Source of the DNA: Gnetum montanum
Taxonomy: Eukaryota; Streptophyta; Gnetopsida; Gnetales; Gnetaceae
NCBI GenBank assembly: GCA_015680685.1
Contig: MNCI01008962.1
Span: forward strand, 1 to 24,735
Direction of reading: 5' to 3'
Length of the DNA: 24,735 nucleotides
The position numbers and the translations under genes were made by a program. Under the pieces are notes generated by a model, which saw nothing but the letters and a program-made list of their open reading frames with translations, searched no databases and was not told the DNA's origin. Below, in pieces: positions 11,571 through 20,668 of the stretch (the stretch's first letter is position 1; every line of letters begins with the position of its first letter).

Positions 11571-12107
11571 CTGCAAGGAAAGATAAAATCTTTAAAATCT
11601 ATGAAATTAATCAAATACTTTACGTTGTGAATCATTAGGGTTGTCATAGACATAGTAGTTAAAATGTTCTCAAAAACTAAATTTGAAAATCAAACATTTG
11701 AATGCAAAGTTGAAAATGCTTTCATTTTAATAAAATTTTCTGATTTTAGCTTTGAGGTGCATAACAGTGATTCCCTATAAAAATTCATCAAGTTAGAAAG
11801 TTTAGGAAAGAACATGTATGCAGGTATGGGATTTAAGAGCAATGTGAAAGTGGAATAAGCTATCTTGGATCGCGAGACCTGACCTAAGAGGCTGACAATG
11901 TACAAGTAATCAGGAAATTTAATAATTAAAAGCAATATACACCAAAGTGTGTCAGCATTAAGTTTTCAGCTAATATTAACAATGGTTGAATCATACATGT
12001 AATGAAGCATAACCAAGGAAATCATTGTTCCACAGGAAATTTTTTCAATTTGCTAAGTGATGTAGATACAAGATATGATAGTTTGATCTATTAGAAAAAA
12101 CACTTAC
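11571..12107 (-). other. Candidate 3'-UTR intron (537 bp)
   Basis: Twelve bases after the stop codon the minus strand reads CAA-GTAAGTG, a strong donor. A strong acceptor TTCCTTGCAG-GGTTT ends at 11571. Because the donor is closer to the stop than about 50 nt, normal transcripts should escape nonsense-mediated decay. Predicted from splice signals alone. Confidence 0.45.
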
Positions 12108-12119
12108 TTGGAATCACCA

Positions 12120-12598
12120 TTAAGAAGAAAATGATGAACTTTCAGCTTCCCCCCTTTTATGCAGCAAAGGAGGTTGTGATTGTACAATACGGATAACTTC
12201 TTCCAAGTTTCTTGGTAATGTCCTTTGATCTTGTACATTCAGAAGAACAACTGATTCTAGAAAAGACTCAACTTCCTTCATGTTAGGCCTCATAGAAGCA
12301 TTTTGGCATGTGCATCTTAGACCAAGCATCAAAATGCTTTCCACCACTGACATTTCTTCATCTTTGTCCATCTCAATTCCTCCTCCACATTCATCAGCTG
12401 TTTTTATAATACCTTTAATTGTCTTACTTCTTACCTCTGCTGATTTTCCTTCCAAGGCCATGGAAATCCACAATGGCAATGTGAAATCCCCTAAAAACTT
12501 GTCATGTGTGGGCTTTAATCTTGTGATGACTTCTAAGGTAACCACTCCAAAGCTGTATACATCACCTTTCGTAGATGTTGCTTCTCCAATCCCATACT
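12120..12598 (-). CDS. RLK exon 2: kinase C-lobe and C-terminal tail
   Basis: Continues EYGIGEATSTKGDVYSFGVV, the subdomain VIII-IX text of plant RLKs. It has the Asp of DVYSFG and the subdomain XI Arg in RPNM. A Ser-rich tail ends the protein at TAA (12120-12122). Open throughout, with no missing motif. Confidence 0.92.
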
Positions 12599-12688
12599 CT
12601 GAAAAACCATTGCTTGAAATTTAGCATTCTTCCCTTATCATCCAAGAAGAATATATATTTAAAAAAGGCAAGAATAGAAAACACATAC
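12599..12688 (-). other. Intron in the kinase domain (90 bp, GT-AG)
   Basis: The donor CAG-GTATGT (minus strand, 12688 down) and acceptor TTTTTCAG (ending at 12599) join CCA-G to AG-TAT-GGG, giving P-E-Y-G and completing the canonical APE motif. Xa21-like receptors carry an intron at a closely similar kinase position. Read through, the intron would give an early stop. Confidence 0.9.
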
Positions 12689-13733
12689 CTGGAGCAATGT
12701 AACCAATAGAGCCTTTCACCACATGAGAAGATGATGCTGTTGGATAATCGAAGTCTCCAATCATGCGAGATATTCCAAAATCAGAGAGCTTGACCATCAT
12801 ATCATCATCCAACAGTACATTCTCTGGTTTGATGTCACAGTGAATGACCTGAAATTCACAATCATGATGCAAATAACTAAGCCCCTTGGCTAACTCTATT
12901 AATATTTTCACTCTGATTGGCAACTTTAATGGAATCAATCGACCATCTTCCTTACTATGAAGAAGAGAATGGAGATTGCCGTTACTCATGAATGGCATTA
13001 CTAGAGCTTTTAATTCCTCAGACCAGACCACAGTGATAATCTTCAGAATGTTGCGATGCCTCGCTTTCCCTAAAGCATGACATTCCTTTCTGAAGTTTTT
13101 CTCGGTCCCAGTCTGGGTTGCAGAAGTGAAACGTTTTACAGCAACCAGCAATCCAGAGGTTAAAATACCTTTGTAGACTTTTCCATGGCTGCCTTCACCT
13201 ACCAAGTTTGAACCACTGAAATTGTTTGTTGCCCTTTGAAGTTCTTCCATAGATATTTTTAAGAATTTTTCACTTATCCATAGAGTTTGCCCTTTGGATG
13301 CTTTGGTTCTCTTAAAAATGAATAAAATCACTGCAACAACCAGCAACAGAAGGCCACCTAGAATGCCAAGCACGATTTTCAGAATACTGTTTTTGTTAAA
13401 ATGAGACTTGTGTTGCTGAGTAACAGACGGTAGACAAGCTTTCAGGCCAAAACATCTTCCGCATATATTTAAATTACCAAGAAATGACCATCTTGTCAAT
13501 CTTAGCTTCTTTGAAGAGGAACTTTGCAAACAGGGGACTTCTCCATCAAAGTTGTTGTACGAAAAGTTCAAAAAATAGAGATTGGAATGATTGAACAGGG
13601 ACTCAGGCACAGGTCCACTAAAGTTGTTGCCAGACACATCTATGCTTTCAAGCTGGGTGATTTTATTCCCAATTGATTTGGAAATGTTGCCACTGAAATG
13701 ATTAAAACTGAGATTGATTTGACGAGCATCCAA
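12689..13733 (-). CDS. RLK exon 1, part 3: LRR 21-23, membrane helix, kinase N-lobe to activation loop
   Basis: Residue numbers count from 13733. LRRs run to about 67, followed by the Cys pair C91 and C100. The membrane helix is residues 117-140 (ILKIVLGILGG...), followed by basic KRTKASK. The kinase has a glycine loop GEGSHGKVYKG (179-189), ATP lysine in VAVK (200), alpha-C glutamate in FRKE (217), catalytic HCDIKPEN (298-305, Asp300) and DFG (318-320). The exon ends inside the APE motif: ..GYIAP plus one base, then GTATGT. No catalytic residue is lost. The exon has no internal stop, unlike the ectodomain upstream. Confidence 0.9.
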
Positions 13734-13872
13734 TCAGCTATCCATGTAAGATGCAATGTTTCCAGAAAGATTGTTGCTTGAAAGATTTATATATTGTGCC
13801 ATCTGTAATCCTGCTATTCCCGGAGGTATTTCTCCTGTCAAAGCATTTGCAGACAAATCAAAATGAAATACA
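13734..13872 (-). pseudogene. RLK LRR 19-20, shifted frame and in-frame TGA
   Basis: After LYF the LRR text (DLSANALTGEIP...) continues only in another frame. LRR spacing is best explained by two extra bases (CA in TTTCATTTT, minus strand), although a one-base deletion also fits. The new frame then meets TGA at 13734-13736, between MDS and LDARQINLSFN. Related plant LRRs often have Cys near this point (C..L), so TGC/TGT-to-TGA is a plausible origin; that is inference. Confidence 0.75.
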
Positions 13873-14856
13873 ATGGCTTTGAGACCGCAACCTCTGGTGG
13901 AATTGGCCCAGACAGATTGTTTGCTGATAGCACAAGGTCTTCAAGAACAGAGCAGTCTCCTATCTCTGAAGGAATTTTTCCTGACAGCAGATTCCTATCA
14001 AGGTGCAGCTCGCGCAGATTGGCCAGTTTTCTAATATCGGCAGGAATGGAACCAGAGAACATATTATTTGAGAGGTGAAGATAGCCAAGTGACTTGTTCA
14101 AGAGAGATATCTCTGTGGGAATGTGGCCTTGTAGCTTGTTTCCCTGGAGACCAATGGCTTGCAGTGACTTCACATGTCCAATTTGAGGAGGTATGGTACC
14201 GCTGAATGCATTGTAACCAAGATAAATCTGTACAAGAGATGAAAAGTTTCCTACACTGGGAGGTATGTCGCCAGAAATAAAATTTACACCTAAAGCCAAA
14301 CACTGAAGATTGGGCAAGGAGCTCCCAAAGTTGGACGGTAACGTTCCAGTTAAAAGGTTGTTATGTATATATAAGTTAATTAAAAGAGAGGAATTGGATA
14401 GAGTTAGGAGGATTGGAATAGGCTGGGTGGGTGTGCTCACTCCACTGGTGAAGTAATTGAAGCCGATATTAAAATGTATCAGTTGAGTCCAGCATCTTCC
14501 TGCCCACAACGGTGGCGTTCCCAACAATGTGTTATTGGACAACTCGAGTACTTGAAGTTGGGTGAGATTGTGCCATGAGTGTGGGATGTTGCCCGTGAAT
14601 ATGTTAAAACCTAAAACCAAATCCTGTAGTTTGTTAAAGCTGCCCAGCCAGGTGGGAAGATGACCATGGAAATTATTTGTATCAAAATCAAAGATTGTAA
14701 GAGCCGTGAGGTTGCTTAAACAGTGGGGAATGGTTCCACTCAGACTGTTTTGGTAAAGGAAAAATTTAGTGAGACCGTAGAGACTGGCAAGTGCACAAGG
14801 AATGAAACCCTTCACATGATTATCAGCAAGACTAAGAAATTGCAAGAAAGAAAGGT
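13873..14856 (-). CDS. RLK exon 1, part 2: LRR 6-18
   Basis: Resumes in register with LSFLQFLSLADN and continues through 13 LRRs of mostly 24 residues. One irregular, longer repeat (Thr/Pro-rich, about 14390-14460) may be a non-canonical island like those seen in some plant LRR receptors. The frame is lost after SKPLYF at about 13865. Confidence 0.85.
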
Positions 14857-14932
14857 NCAAATCAGTTGAATGGACAAATCCCTTTGTGGCTGGGTGCACT
14901 CCACANAGGGATTTGTCCATTCAACTGATTTG
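14857..14932. other. N-flanked 32-bp inverted repeat inside LRR 5/6, probable misassembly
   Basis: Arms 14858-14889 and 14901-14932 are exact reverse complements apart from the N at 14906, with an 11-nt loop; another N sits at 14857. The 48 bases between the two Ns, read on the + strand instead of the minus, give N-Q-L-N-G-Q-I-P-L-W-L-G-A-L-H, an LRR that runs on past the point where the minus-strand frame breaks. So a small fragment appears to be placed in the wrong orientation, with its first 26 bases duplicating the neighbouring sequence (14907-14932). Confidence 0.75.
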
Positions 14933-15494
14933 AATAAACGTTGAAGTACTTAAGGTTTTGGAGTGTTGCAAGAGACTGAGGAATGTCACCAACTAAGGAA
15001 TTTGTACATAGAACAAGAAATTGCAAGGAAGAAATGTTTCCTATCTGCCAAGGAATCCCACCTTTAAATTCATTGTGACATAGCTCTAAGGTTTTAAGCC
15101 TATGCAAAGTGCCAAGGGATGATGGGATTGTACCAGAGAAAGAGTTATTGTAAATAGCAAATACCTGCAGAAATGATAAGTTGGAAAGGTAGGGAGACAG
15201 GGATCCACGCAATGTGGCATGTTCCAGAGATATCTCCACAACTCGGCCATGATGTTTGGTGGAGCAGCTGATTCTAGTCCAATTGCATACATTGGCATCA
15301 TGATCATTCCAATTGTGAAGAAGAGAAAGTGGATCGCTGGTGATGCACTTCTTGAATTGAATGAGAGCTCTCATGTCATTCAAAGCTCCATCATGATGTG
15401 TGTGAGCTTTAACAAGAGCAACAAAGAAACAGGAAGAGCACAAACAAAGCAGAAGCAAAAGGCAAAAAGGAGTAGCAGCAGAGAATGAGGCCAT
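14933..15494 (-). CDS. RLK exon 1, part 1: signal peptide, LRRNT, LRR 1-5
   Basis: Starts MASFSAATP; the next in-frame Met is past the hydrophobic core, so this start gives a proper secretion signal ending near VKA-HTH. LRRNT spans about residues 38-77. Five LRRs follow, the fifth ending NQLNGQIP. Reading stays open until the inverted repeat at 14932, where the LRR consensus is lost at once. Confidence 0.85.
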
Positions 15495-15504
15495 TGTGAT
15501 GCTG

Positions 15505-15611
15505 CAGAGGTAGGGGAAGGCAGGGAAGGCAGGAAGGGATAATAATACATAAGTGCTGATGCTGTTGAGCTCAAGTTAAACCTCTCGGTCCATCTTTAGT
15601 CATGTGATTGG
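15505..15611 (-). promoter_or_regulatory. Candidate core promoter and 5' UTR of the RLK gene
   Basis: On the minus strand a pyrimidine-rich stretch with two CTGCCTTCC repeats (about 15505-15540) precedes the ATG. A weak TATA-like TATTATTATC lies at about 15535-15550 and a CCAAT box at 15607-15611. No strong TATA box is visible. Confidence 0.25.
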
Positions 15612-15980
15612 ACATTGACTTTTCAAAATAAAATTTTGTGCGTTAGTTAAATAATGTATTAAATTGGAGTTTATCTTTATCTGGTGGACGAGAAATCCGA
15701 TTCATTTGTTTGGACATTTATGGGTCACGTCAGTTTCTGGTGGGCTTTAACGCCGTGTTGCACGGGATTCTGAGTTGTGTATTCTGTATGAAAAGTGCTC
15801 AACACAACGCGTTTTCTACGATTTTCTGCTTTTCTTATGAAATTAAAGACAGAAAAAGACGCTTGATTAAGAAAGGTCTGTGCACATTTAATTCAAAGCA
15901 TGTGCGCAGACTCCTGTACAGAGTCAAGTCAAGAAAATTATTGAAAATCATTGAACGCGTTCCTCCCTGAGGTGAGTTCT

Positions 15981-16012
15981 CATCAATTTTCTTTAAGAAA
16001 AGAAAATTGATG
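15981..16012. repeat. 14-bp inverted repeat, 4-nt loop
   Basis: CATCAATTTTCTTT (15981-15994) and its exact reverse complement (15999-16012), about 490 bp upstream of the RLK start codon. It could be a cruciform, a tiny MITE remnant or chance in AT-rich DNA. Confidence 0.8.
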
Positions 16013-16043
16013 GTTTGTGTTGGCCGAGAATCTGATTTTCTGC

Positions 16044-16186
16044 TGAATTAATTAGCCATGGTCAGTCCAAAACGTTTTCACTGAATTTTCTAAACAAAAT
16101 TGAAGGAGAAAAAGCTTGACGAGGAAAGTATATGCGGTTTTATTCAACGCATGTGTCCATTTCGTTCCAGTGAATTAATTAGCCAT
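16044..16186 (+). repeat. Direct repeat pair, 16 bp, 127 bp apart
   Basis: TGAATTAATTAGCCAT at 16044-16059 and 16171-16186. The GAAAAAGCTTG... segment between them also resembles 15850-15910, so this may be a diverged tandem duplication of about 130-250 bp. Confidence 0.5.
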
Positions 16187-17308
16187 TCTATCAAATTTCC
16201 ACAAATTTCCACAAATGTAGACACTCTTCAACCGCATACCTAAATGCTTCTTTTGTAAAAATATTAATATTAAGATAGTACATAATTTGTATAATGGATA
16301 TAATAGTCTTTAACCATTTTTCTTTCTTTTTTGAGAAACTCCATACCTTGTAAATTTGCTCTATATAAATTTTAATCTCATGTTAATGAAAGTGTAAATA
16401 GTTTATGCAAATATTTTATTATGATTATATATTTTGAAAGCTAATAATAGAATACTTAAGAGTAAATGGGTCCAAAAATCATTGATTCGATTTTCATTTA
16501 AAAGAAATTGCAAAAAAATGAACTATGCTGAGTGGGTGTATATATGTAGATTTAGTTTTTGGGTAGTGTTGACACAAAGTATATCCTATGCATTTTCTAT
16601 GGTATTGTTTTGTAAAAATTATCATTTTCTATTACAAAATTTAATTTTTAACTATGTTTGGGTATGGCTAAAGAGGTTTTACAAAGAAAAGAAAAATTCT
16701 TAACAATTGGAATTCCCAAATAAAGATTTGAACATTAAAATAGAATTAAGAGAACTCCAACAAGAAATCATAGAATATATATATAATCAATTAAAACTTT
16801 TTGAAATTGATGAAATAGGAACAAACTGGATTATGGACATTAGGATATTCTTAGTTTTTACACCAAAAATTATCCAAGTGGGTCCTTCTCAAGCAGGTTC
16901 TATCTGTTATGTTCCTAAATAATTGACTATCAAGGCATCCATTTGCATCTTAAATGACTTAATGAGGAGGATAAATTATTTTCAATAATTTCATATTAGC
17001 TTCTCCCTTTAGAGACATTGCATATGATGAGGTAAACATAGAGCAAGTGAAATGAAAGGGTGGAAAAGAAATAAAAGGGATAGAACATCTCTCCTCTTAT
17101 ACATAGGACATAGTACAATGTGAAATCACCAGATAATATTAATGCATAGCATCTTTACCCTTTTCACAAGTCCAATATCAAGTTGTACCTCTAGTCAGTG
17201 CTACCTCATTGCATCCACCTAATTCCACCTTTGTCAAGTCAATCATCATTAAAACAAAATTTGACACTTGTTTTTTAAATAATCAAATTGATAGCTACTT
17301 TAAGTCAT

Positions 17309-17518
17309 ATGTTAGAGGTTTGGATATCAAATCAATTGACACCAAGGTTTGTTGGCCTATTTAAGGTCTTGAGAAGAGTTGAAGTAGTGGCATATGAAAT
17401 TAGTTTATTTCTATAGTTATTGAGGATTCATGATTTGTTTCATGTGTCAATGTTGAAAAAGTATGTTTCAAATCCAAGGCAAATGATAAAGATGGGCTTT
17501 GGAATAGAACCAATGAGA
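17309..17518 (+). pseudogene. Ty3-type integrase C-terminal fragment (GPF/Y-like region)
   Basis: In one frame the sequence reads LTPRFVGLFKVLRRV, then VAYEIS, then IHDLFHVSMLKKYV. This order is diagnostic of the plant Ty3 integrase C-terminus (consensus type LSPRF.GPFE.L.RVG..AY.L....HDVFHVSMLRKY). An in-frame TAG at 17414-17416 falls where the family often has Gln. After an IEP motif near 17505 the match stops. Upstream integrase core, RNase H and reverse transcriptase are not detectable, so this is an isolated fragment. Confidence 0.85.
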
Positions 17519-17817
17519 CTATTGGGACTTATGCTGAAGGGAGATTGTAAGAACACAAAGCAAATAAAATCTAGATGTTGATTGATAAGTGGTTAAAGAA
17601 GAAGGAGAATCCCAAAAGAGGGAATGTACATTAGAATATAATAAGAATCTAGCTCTTGACAAGGAGATCCATATTTGTGAGCAAGAAAAAGAGGCACCAC
17701 TAGAGGAAGTGCTCCAATAGAAGGCCTCGCTAATCCAAAACTCTTGCTGAAATTTCAACCAAGGTTGACAAGACATGAGATTCCATGGATGAATAATTTC
17801 AATTTACATTAAAGATA

Positions 17818-17988
17818 ATGAAAGAAAAAGTGAAGTAAGAAAAAGCCAAAGAGGAGGAAAAGAAAATTAAGAAGAAAGTAAGCAAGGACATGTACAAACA
17901 TAAAAGGAACGCAATAGTGGTACAAGAGGTTACAAACTTTGATTCACACAAAGTCATCACCATTAGAAATGCCCCAAATTTCAATAAT
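17818..17988 (+). pseudogene. Lys/Glu-rich coding fossil, unknown
   Basis: One frame is open except for a TAA near 17836, with alternating Lys and Glu that predict a charged helix. It ends with a less charged segment before TAA at about 17989. It lies 300 bp after the integrase fragment on the same strand and could be the tail of the same polyprotein after frame shifts, or low-complexity AAG/GAA sequence. Confidence 0.3.
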
Positions 17989-17989
17989 T

Positions 17990-19661
17990 AATTAATTATT
18001 CTCAATATTTTTAATGTTTATTTTCAAATTTTATTATTGAATGGTGATTTTTTCATGTGATGGCTTGTTAGTTTCATGATGGAGGGCCCAAGTGATTGAA
18101 CTTGGTTTGGAACCCTAATAGACAAGTATGATGCCCACTCTAATCACATATAACATGCACAACCAACTATGACCATGGTAAGATAGCTCATAGCCTAATT
18201 CTCTAATCCTTCTTATTTTATTTCACCTCACTAGCATGTTATAATTATGAATTATATAGTCTTATATAGCATAGTGTAGCATTTTAACCACTGTGGTTGT
18301 GCATGTTGGGATAGGAACATGATCCACATTTAAATTCTAGGATGCCCACAAATACTTGTAGAAATGGTTATACAAAGGCATTATGAACATGATTCTACTT
18401 TAGGGAGGATCCAATTTGGTGTAGGGACACCTCTTATGATCCCCTTGTTCTACCCTACATACTATGTGTCTTTTTGAATGATTTTTGCTTGGGATGATGC
18501 TTGAATGTTTTGGCATGTTTTGAGGTGTTTTGGGCTCATTTTGATGAGTTTAGAAGGTTCTAGGATCTATGGGGACTTTTTGGGAGGCATCTAGAGGCTT
18601 CGGGCATCAAAATAAGCACTTTTATTTTTGGCACCTTCAGAAGAGATGTCTTCCTAAAAAGATAGATGTCTCCCAAGAGACGTCTTCCCAAAGACATCTC
18701 CCCTAAAGAGTAGACATCTACCAAAAATAGTAGATGTATCTCCCGAAAGCAAGGCTTTCATAGTTGACATTACAACAAAGTTAGAGATGATCTAGACCCA
18801 TGGGAAAACTTCTAAAAACATCATTCCAATTTGAGAAATAACCAAAGCAAGATGAAAAACAGTCGAGGAGAAGGTGAGAAGACTTGGGAAACATCTAAAG
18901 AACCTCAAGTTTAGTTAAGGAAATGTTTCTAGGATTTTTATCTTTTAGTTGCTTATAAATATTGATGTAATTCATCAAAGCCAAGTGTAGCAATGCCAAG
19001 GGCCAAAGTGCAAATGCCAAAGGCCAAACATCTTAACATAGGGAAAGAGAGAGAGCTCTTAAGGATAGAAAGCTTGTGCAAGGAAGTTGAGTGAAAGGCA
19101 AGGGAGAGCACTTGAGAGAGGTTAGGAGAATCTCTTATAAGTGTCTTATCTTGAGCTTGGGCTCCATTTTGAGTAATTGAGGATTAAGAAAGGACAAGTA
19201 TGGCCTCTAAGATCCTTGGAAGAGTTATGAGTTGAGCATGGCTCCTCATCTTTGATTTAATTTCTATTTATTTTGAGAAATATCTTAATATAAGGAAGAT
19301 TTTCTTCATTTTATTGTGTTATTCTTATTTTCTATGCTAGATTTGCTTGGAATTTGTGGATTGGGTCCTATTGGGGTCTATTGAGGTTCAACCCCTTACA
19401 CCACACTTGTATAACTATTGGGAATCATGATCAATAACAAATCTCACACTCTCTAGAGCATTATGATTAACTTTGTCAACCTTATGCATCATTATGGAAC
19501 ACACATCTCCTCACTTTTTTTTAATCTAAAGTTGGGATTTCATGATTTTCTCCTAAAACCTCTCATTTTTTAATCAACTTTGAGTTAACAAGATTCATCT
19601 TTTATGATTTCAACTATTTCAAACATCAATGGAATCTACACTCTGGCCTAGAAATCCTCAA
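17990..19661. other. Spacer, possible decayed LTR
   Basis: No gene. It lies just after Ty3 coding remnants and holds a TATAAATA at 18954-18961 followed by a purine-rich leader-like region, so a decayed 3' LTR is possible. I could not find its ends or a partner copy. It includes the octamer cluster at 18644-18719 and a short GCCAA(A/G)GGCCAAA repetition at about 18990-19030. Confidence 0.35.
18644..18719. repeat. Cluster of alternating AGATGTCT / AGACATCT octamers
   Basis: AGATGTCT at 18644-18651 and 18664-18671, the self-palindrome AGACGTCT at 18678-18685, and the reverse complement AGACATCT at 18692-18699 and 18712-18719. The arrangement is a nested imperfect inverted repeat centred on AGACGTCT. 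Confidence 0.8.
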
Positions 19662-19685
19662 TGATGGGATGTGATTTGATGGGCC

Positions 19686-19770
19686 TCAACGTCAGATATG
19701 CAACGTCGAGACTCCAATGTCATGTACCTGACATTGGGGCTAATAAGCAACATCAGATACCCGACATCGC
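19686..19770 (+). promoter_or_regulatory. Three-unit palindromic array upstream of a TATA box (locus A)
   Basis: Units of 24 bp at 19686-19709, 19714-19737 and 19747-19770. The middle one is a 9-6-9 palindrome, arms CCAATGTCA and TGACATTGG around TGTACC. The other two fit the same pattern with ACGTC/ACATC cores and C-to-T or G-to-A type differences. The array ends 17 bp before TATAAATA. ACGT and TGACG cores are typical plant bZIP contacts, so an enhancer role is plausible but inferred. Confidence 0.7.
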
Positions 19771-19787
19771 CTCATTTGGACCTCGCC

Positions 19788-19795
19788 TATAAATA
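19788..19795 (+). promoter_or_regulatory. TATA box of the LTR promoter
   Basis: TATAAATA in a CCTATAAATACTAC context, a near-ideal plant TATA box. Transcription would start around 19820. AATAAA at 19972-19977 is a candidate polyadenylation signal for the same LTR. Confidence 0.65.
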
Positions 19796-20543
19796 CTACA
19801 CTTGGGCTTCTGGATGAGGGATGGAGTTAGTTTTTGAGTTTTTACACATCTTAGAAATAGTTAGTTTTTTGTTTCTTTCTGATATTCCCAATGCATGCCC
19901 ATAATATGTTGTTGTAATTGTATGTCACCTTTGTTTGAGTGTGATGTACTTGGATACGTTACATGACTGGCAATAAAGATCAAGATTACTTCCATCATTG
20001 CAGCATCCGCTTAGATTATTATTGCTTTTAATTTTTAATTATACACTACTTTTTTTAGTTAAATGTTTCCATTTATTATTATTTACTATTCCTGTTGTTA
20101 AGCAGAATGTGTATGCCTTAATCATAAGCATTTAAGTGTAAATACTTGGTCGCCCAGAGGTGTATAGTTTGGCACAACAAGTGATGTACACGTGGTAAAC
20201 CTAGAAGTAGCTCCATGAAGTCCAAGATGTGTATGGACGGTTAAGAGTAGATACCATCACCATAGGATAATTTAGGCTTTATTTTTCATTGTTCATTAGT
20301 TAATCAATTTATCTCTTTTCCTCACCAAGAGTAGCATAGAATTAGAAAACATCATTCATCTCACTTTGGACTAAACCATACATGATAAAGTTACCACTAG
20401 TCCAAGTGGAAAGATAGCAAAATATGATTAAAGCATAACGATCTAGGTGTCACAACTAGTCCCATCCACAGAATTTGATCAGATCATGCATGAATGCTTG
20501 TGATTCATATGGTTGAGTGTAGGGGTGCCTCGCTGCTCATCAT

Positions 20544-20561
20544 TGGTGCCATTACCAGGGA
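20544..20561 (+). other. Primer-binding site, tRNA-Asp type
   Basis: TGGTGCCATTACCAGGGA matches the primer site typical of Athila/Tat Ty3 elements at 14 of 18 positions. All four differences are C-to-T or G-to-A, three of them at former CpG positions. It starts one base after the LTR's CA and lies 108 bp before the gag ATG. Confidence 0.75.
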
Positions 20562-20668
20562 TGGTGCTAGTTATCTAGATTAGTTATATTATACAAGATC
20601 ATTGTAAAAGATATTAGTGATATATTTTTTAGGAAATATTAGCTCGCACACATCATAAACCAAGAACA

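Larger units (their letters stand above)
12120..15494 (-). pseudogene. LRR receptor-like kinase, class XII-like, non-RD (disrupted as assembled)
   Basis: Plasma-membrane pattern-recognition-type receptor kinase, read right to left. Order: ATG at 15494, signal peptide (residues 1-30, a Leu/Cys-rich core), LRRNT cap with Cys70 and Cys77 in a CNWTRISC context, about 23 plant-type LRRs with the LxGxIP signature, a C-terminal Cys pair, one membrane helix (about 13315-13385), a juxtamembrane segment and a Ser/Thr kinase ending in TAA at 12120-12122. The layout and the size of about 1,080 residues fit FLS2/EFR/Xa21-like receptors of LRR class XII. The catalytic loop reads HCDIKPEN: Cys replaces Arg before the catalytic Asp, which marks non-RD kinases common among innate-immune receptors. 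Ligand unknown. Three breaks interrupt the ectodomain: an N-flanked inverted repeat (14857-14932), a frameshift (about 13858-13872) and TGA (13734-13736). The first is probably an assembly fault. The other two could be real pseudogenising mutations or base errors. Confidence 0.85.
15612..17308. other. Upstream spacer, no supported gene
   Basis: Holds an inverted repeat (15981-16012), a 16-bp direct repeat (16044-16059, 16171-16186), a small tandem AAATTTCCAC duplication (about 16193-16213) and AT-rich runs. Open stretches at 15710-15970, 16434-16703 and 16707-16922 match nothing I know. The 15710-15970 stretch ends beside a GAG-GTGAGT donor-like site, not enough for a gene call. Confidence 0.45.
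19662..20542 (+). mobile_element. 5' LTR of an Athila/Tat-like Ty3 element (left edge tentative)
   Basis: The right edge is well supported: CA at 20541-20542 is followed after one base by a tRNA-Asp-type primer site. Inside are a TATA box (19788-19795) and AATAAA (19972-19977), the expected order for an LTR promoter and polyadenylation signal. The left edge is a guess: TGATG at 19662 mirrors the terminal CATCA and would make an 881-bp LTR, but no target duplication or second LTR was found to confirm it. Confidence 0.55.

Noticed and set aside
12280-12624. 114-codon open stretch on the + strand
   Set aside because: It is antisense to the well-supported kinase exon 2 and its splice site.
14858-14932. 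Inverted repeat as a regulatory hairpin or MITE
   Set aside because: It lies inside a coding LRR, is edged by Ns, and one arm read the other way completes the LRR, so misassembly explains it better.
15710-15970. 86-codon open stretch next to a GTGAGT donor-like site as a first exon of a + strand gene
   Set aside because: No recognisable domain, no supporting acceptor or second exon, and one good-looking donor is expected by chance.
18954-19430. A defined LTR with promoter at the 18954 TATA box
   Set aside because: No matching second copy, primer site or end sequence could be found; kept only as a possibility in the spacer entry.
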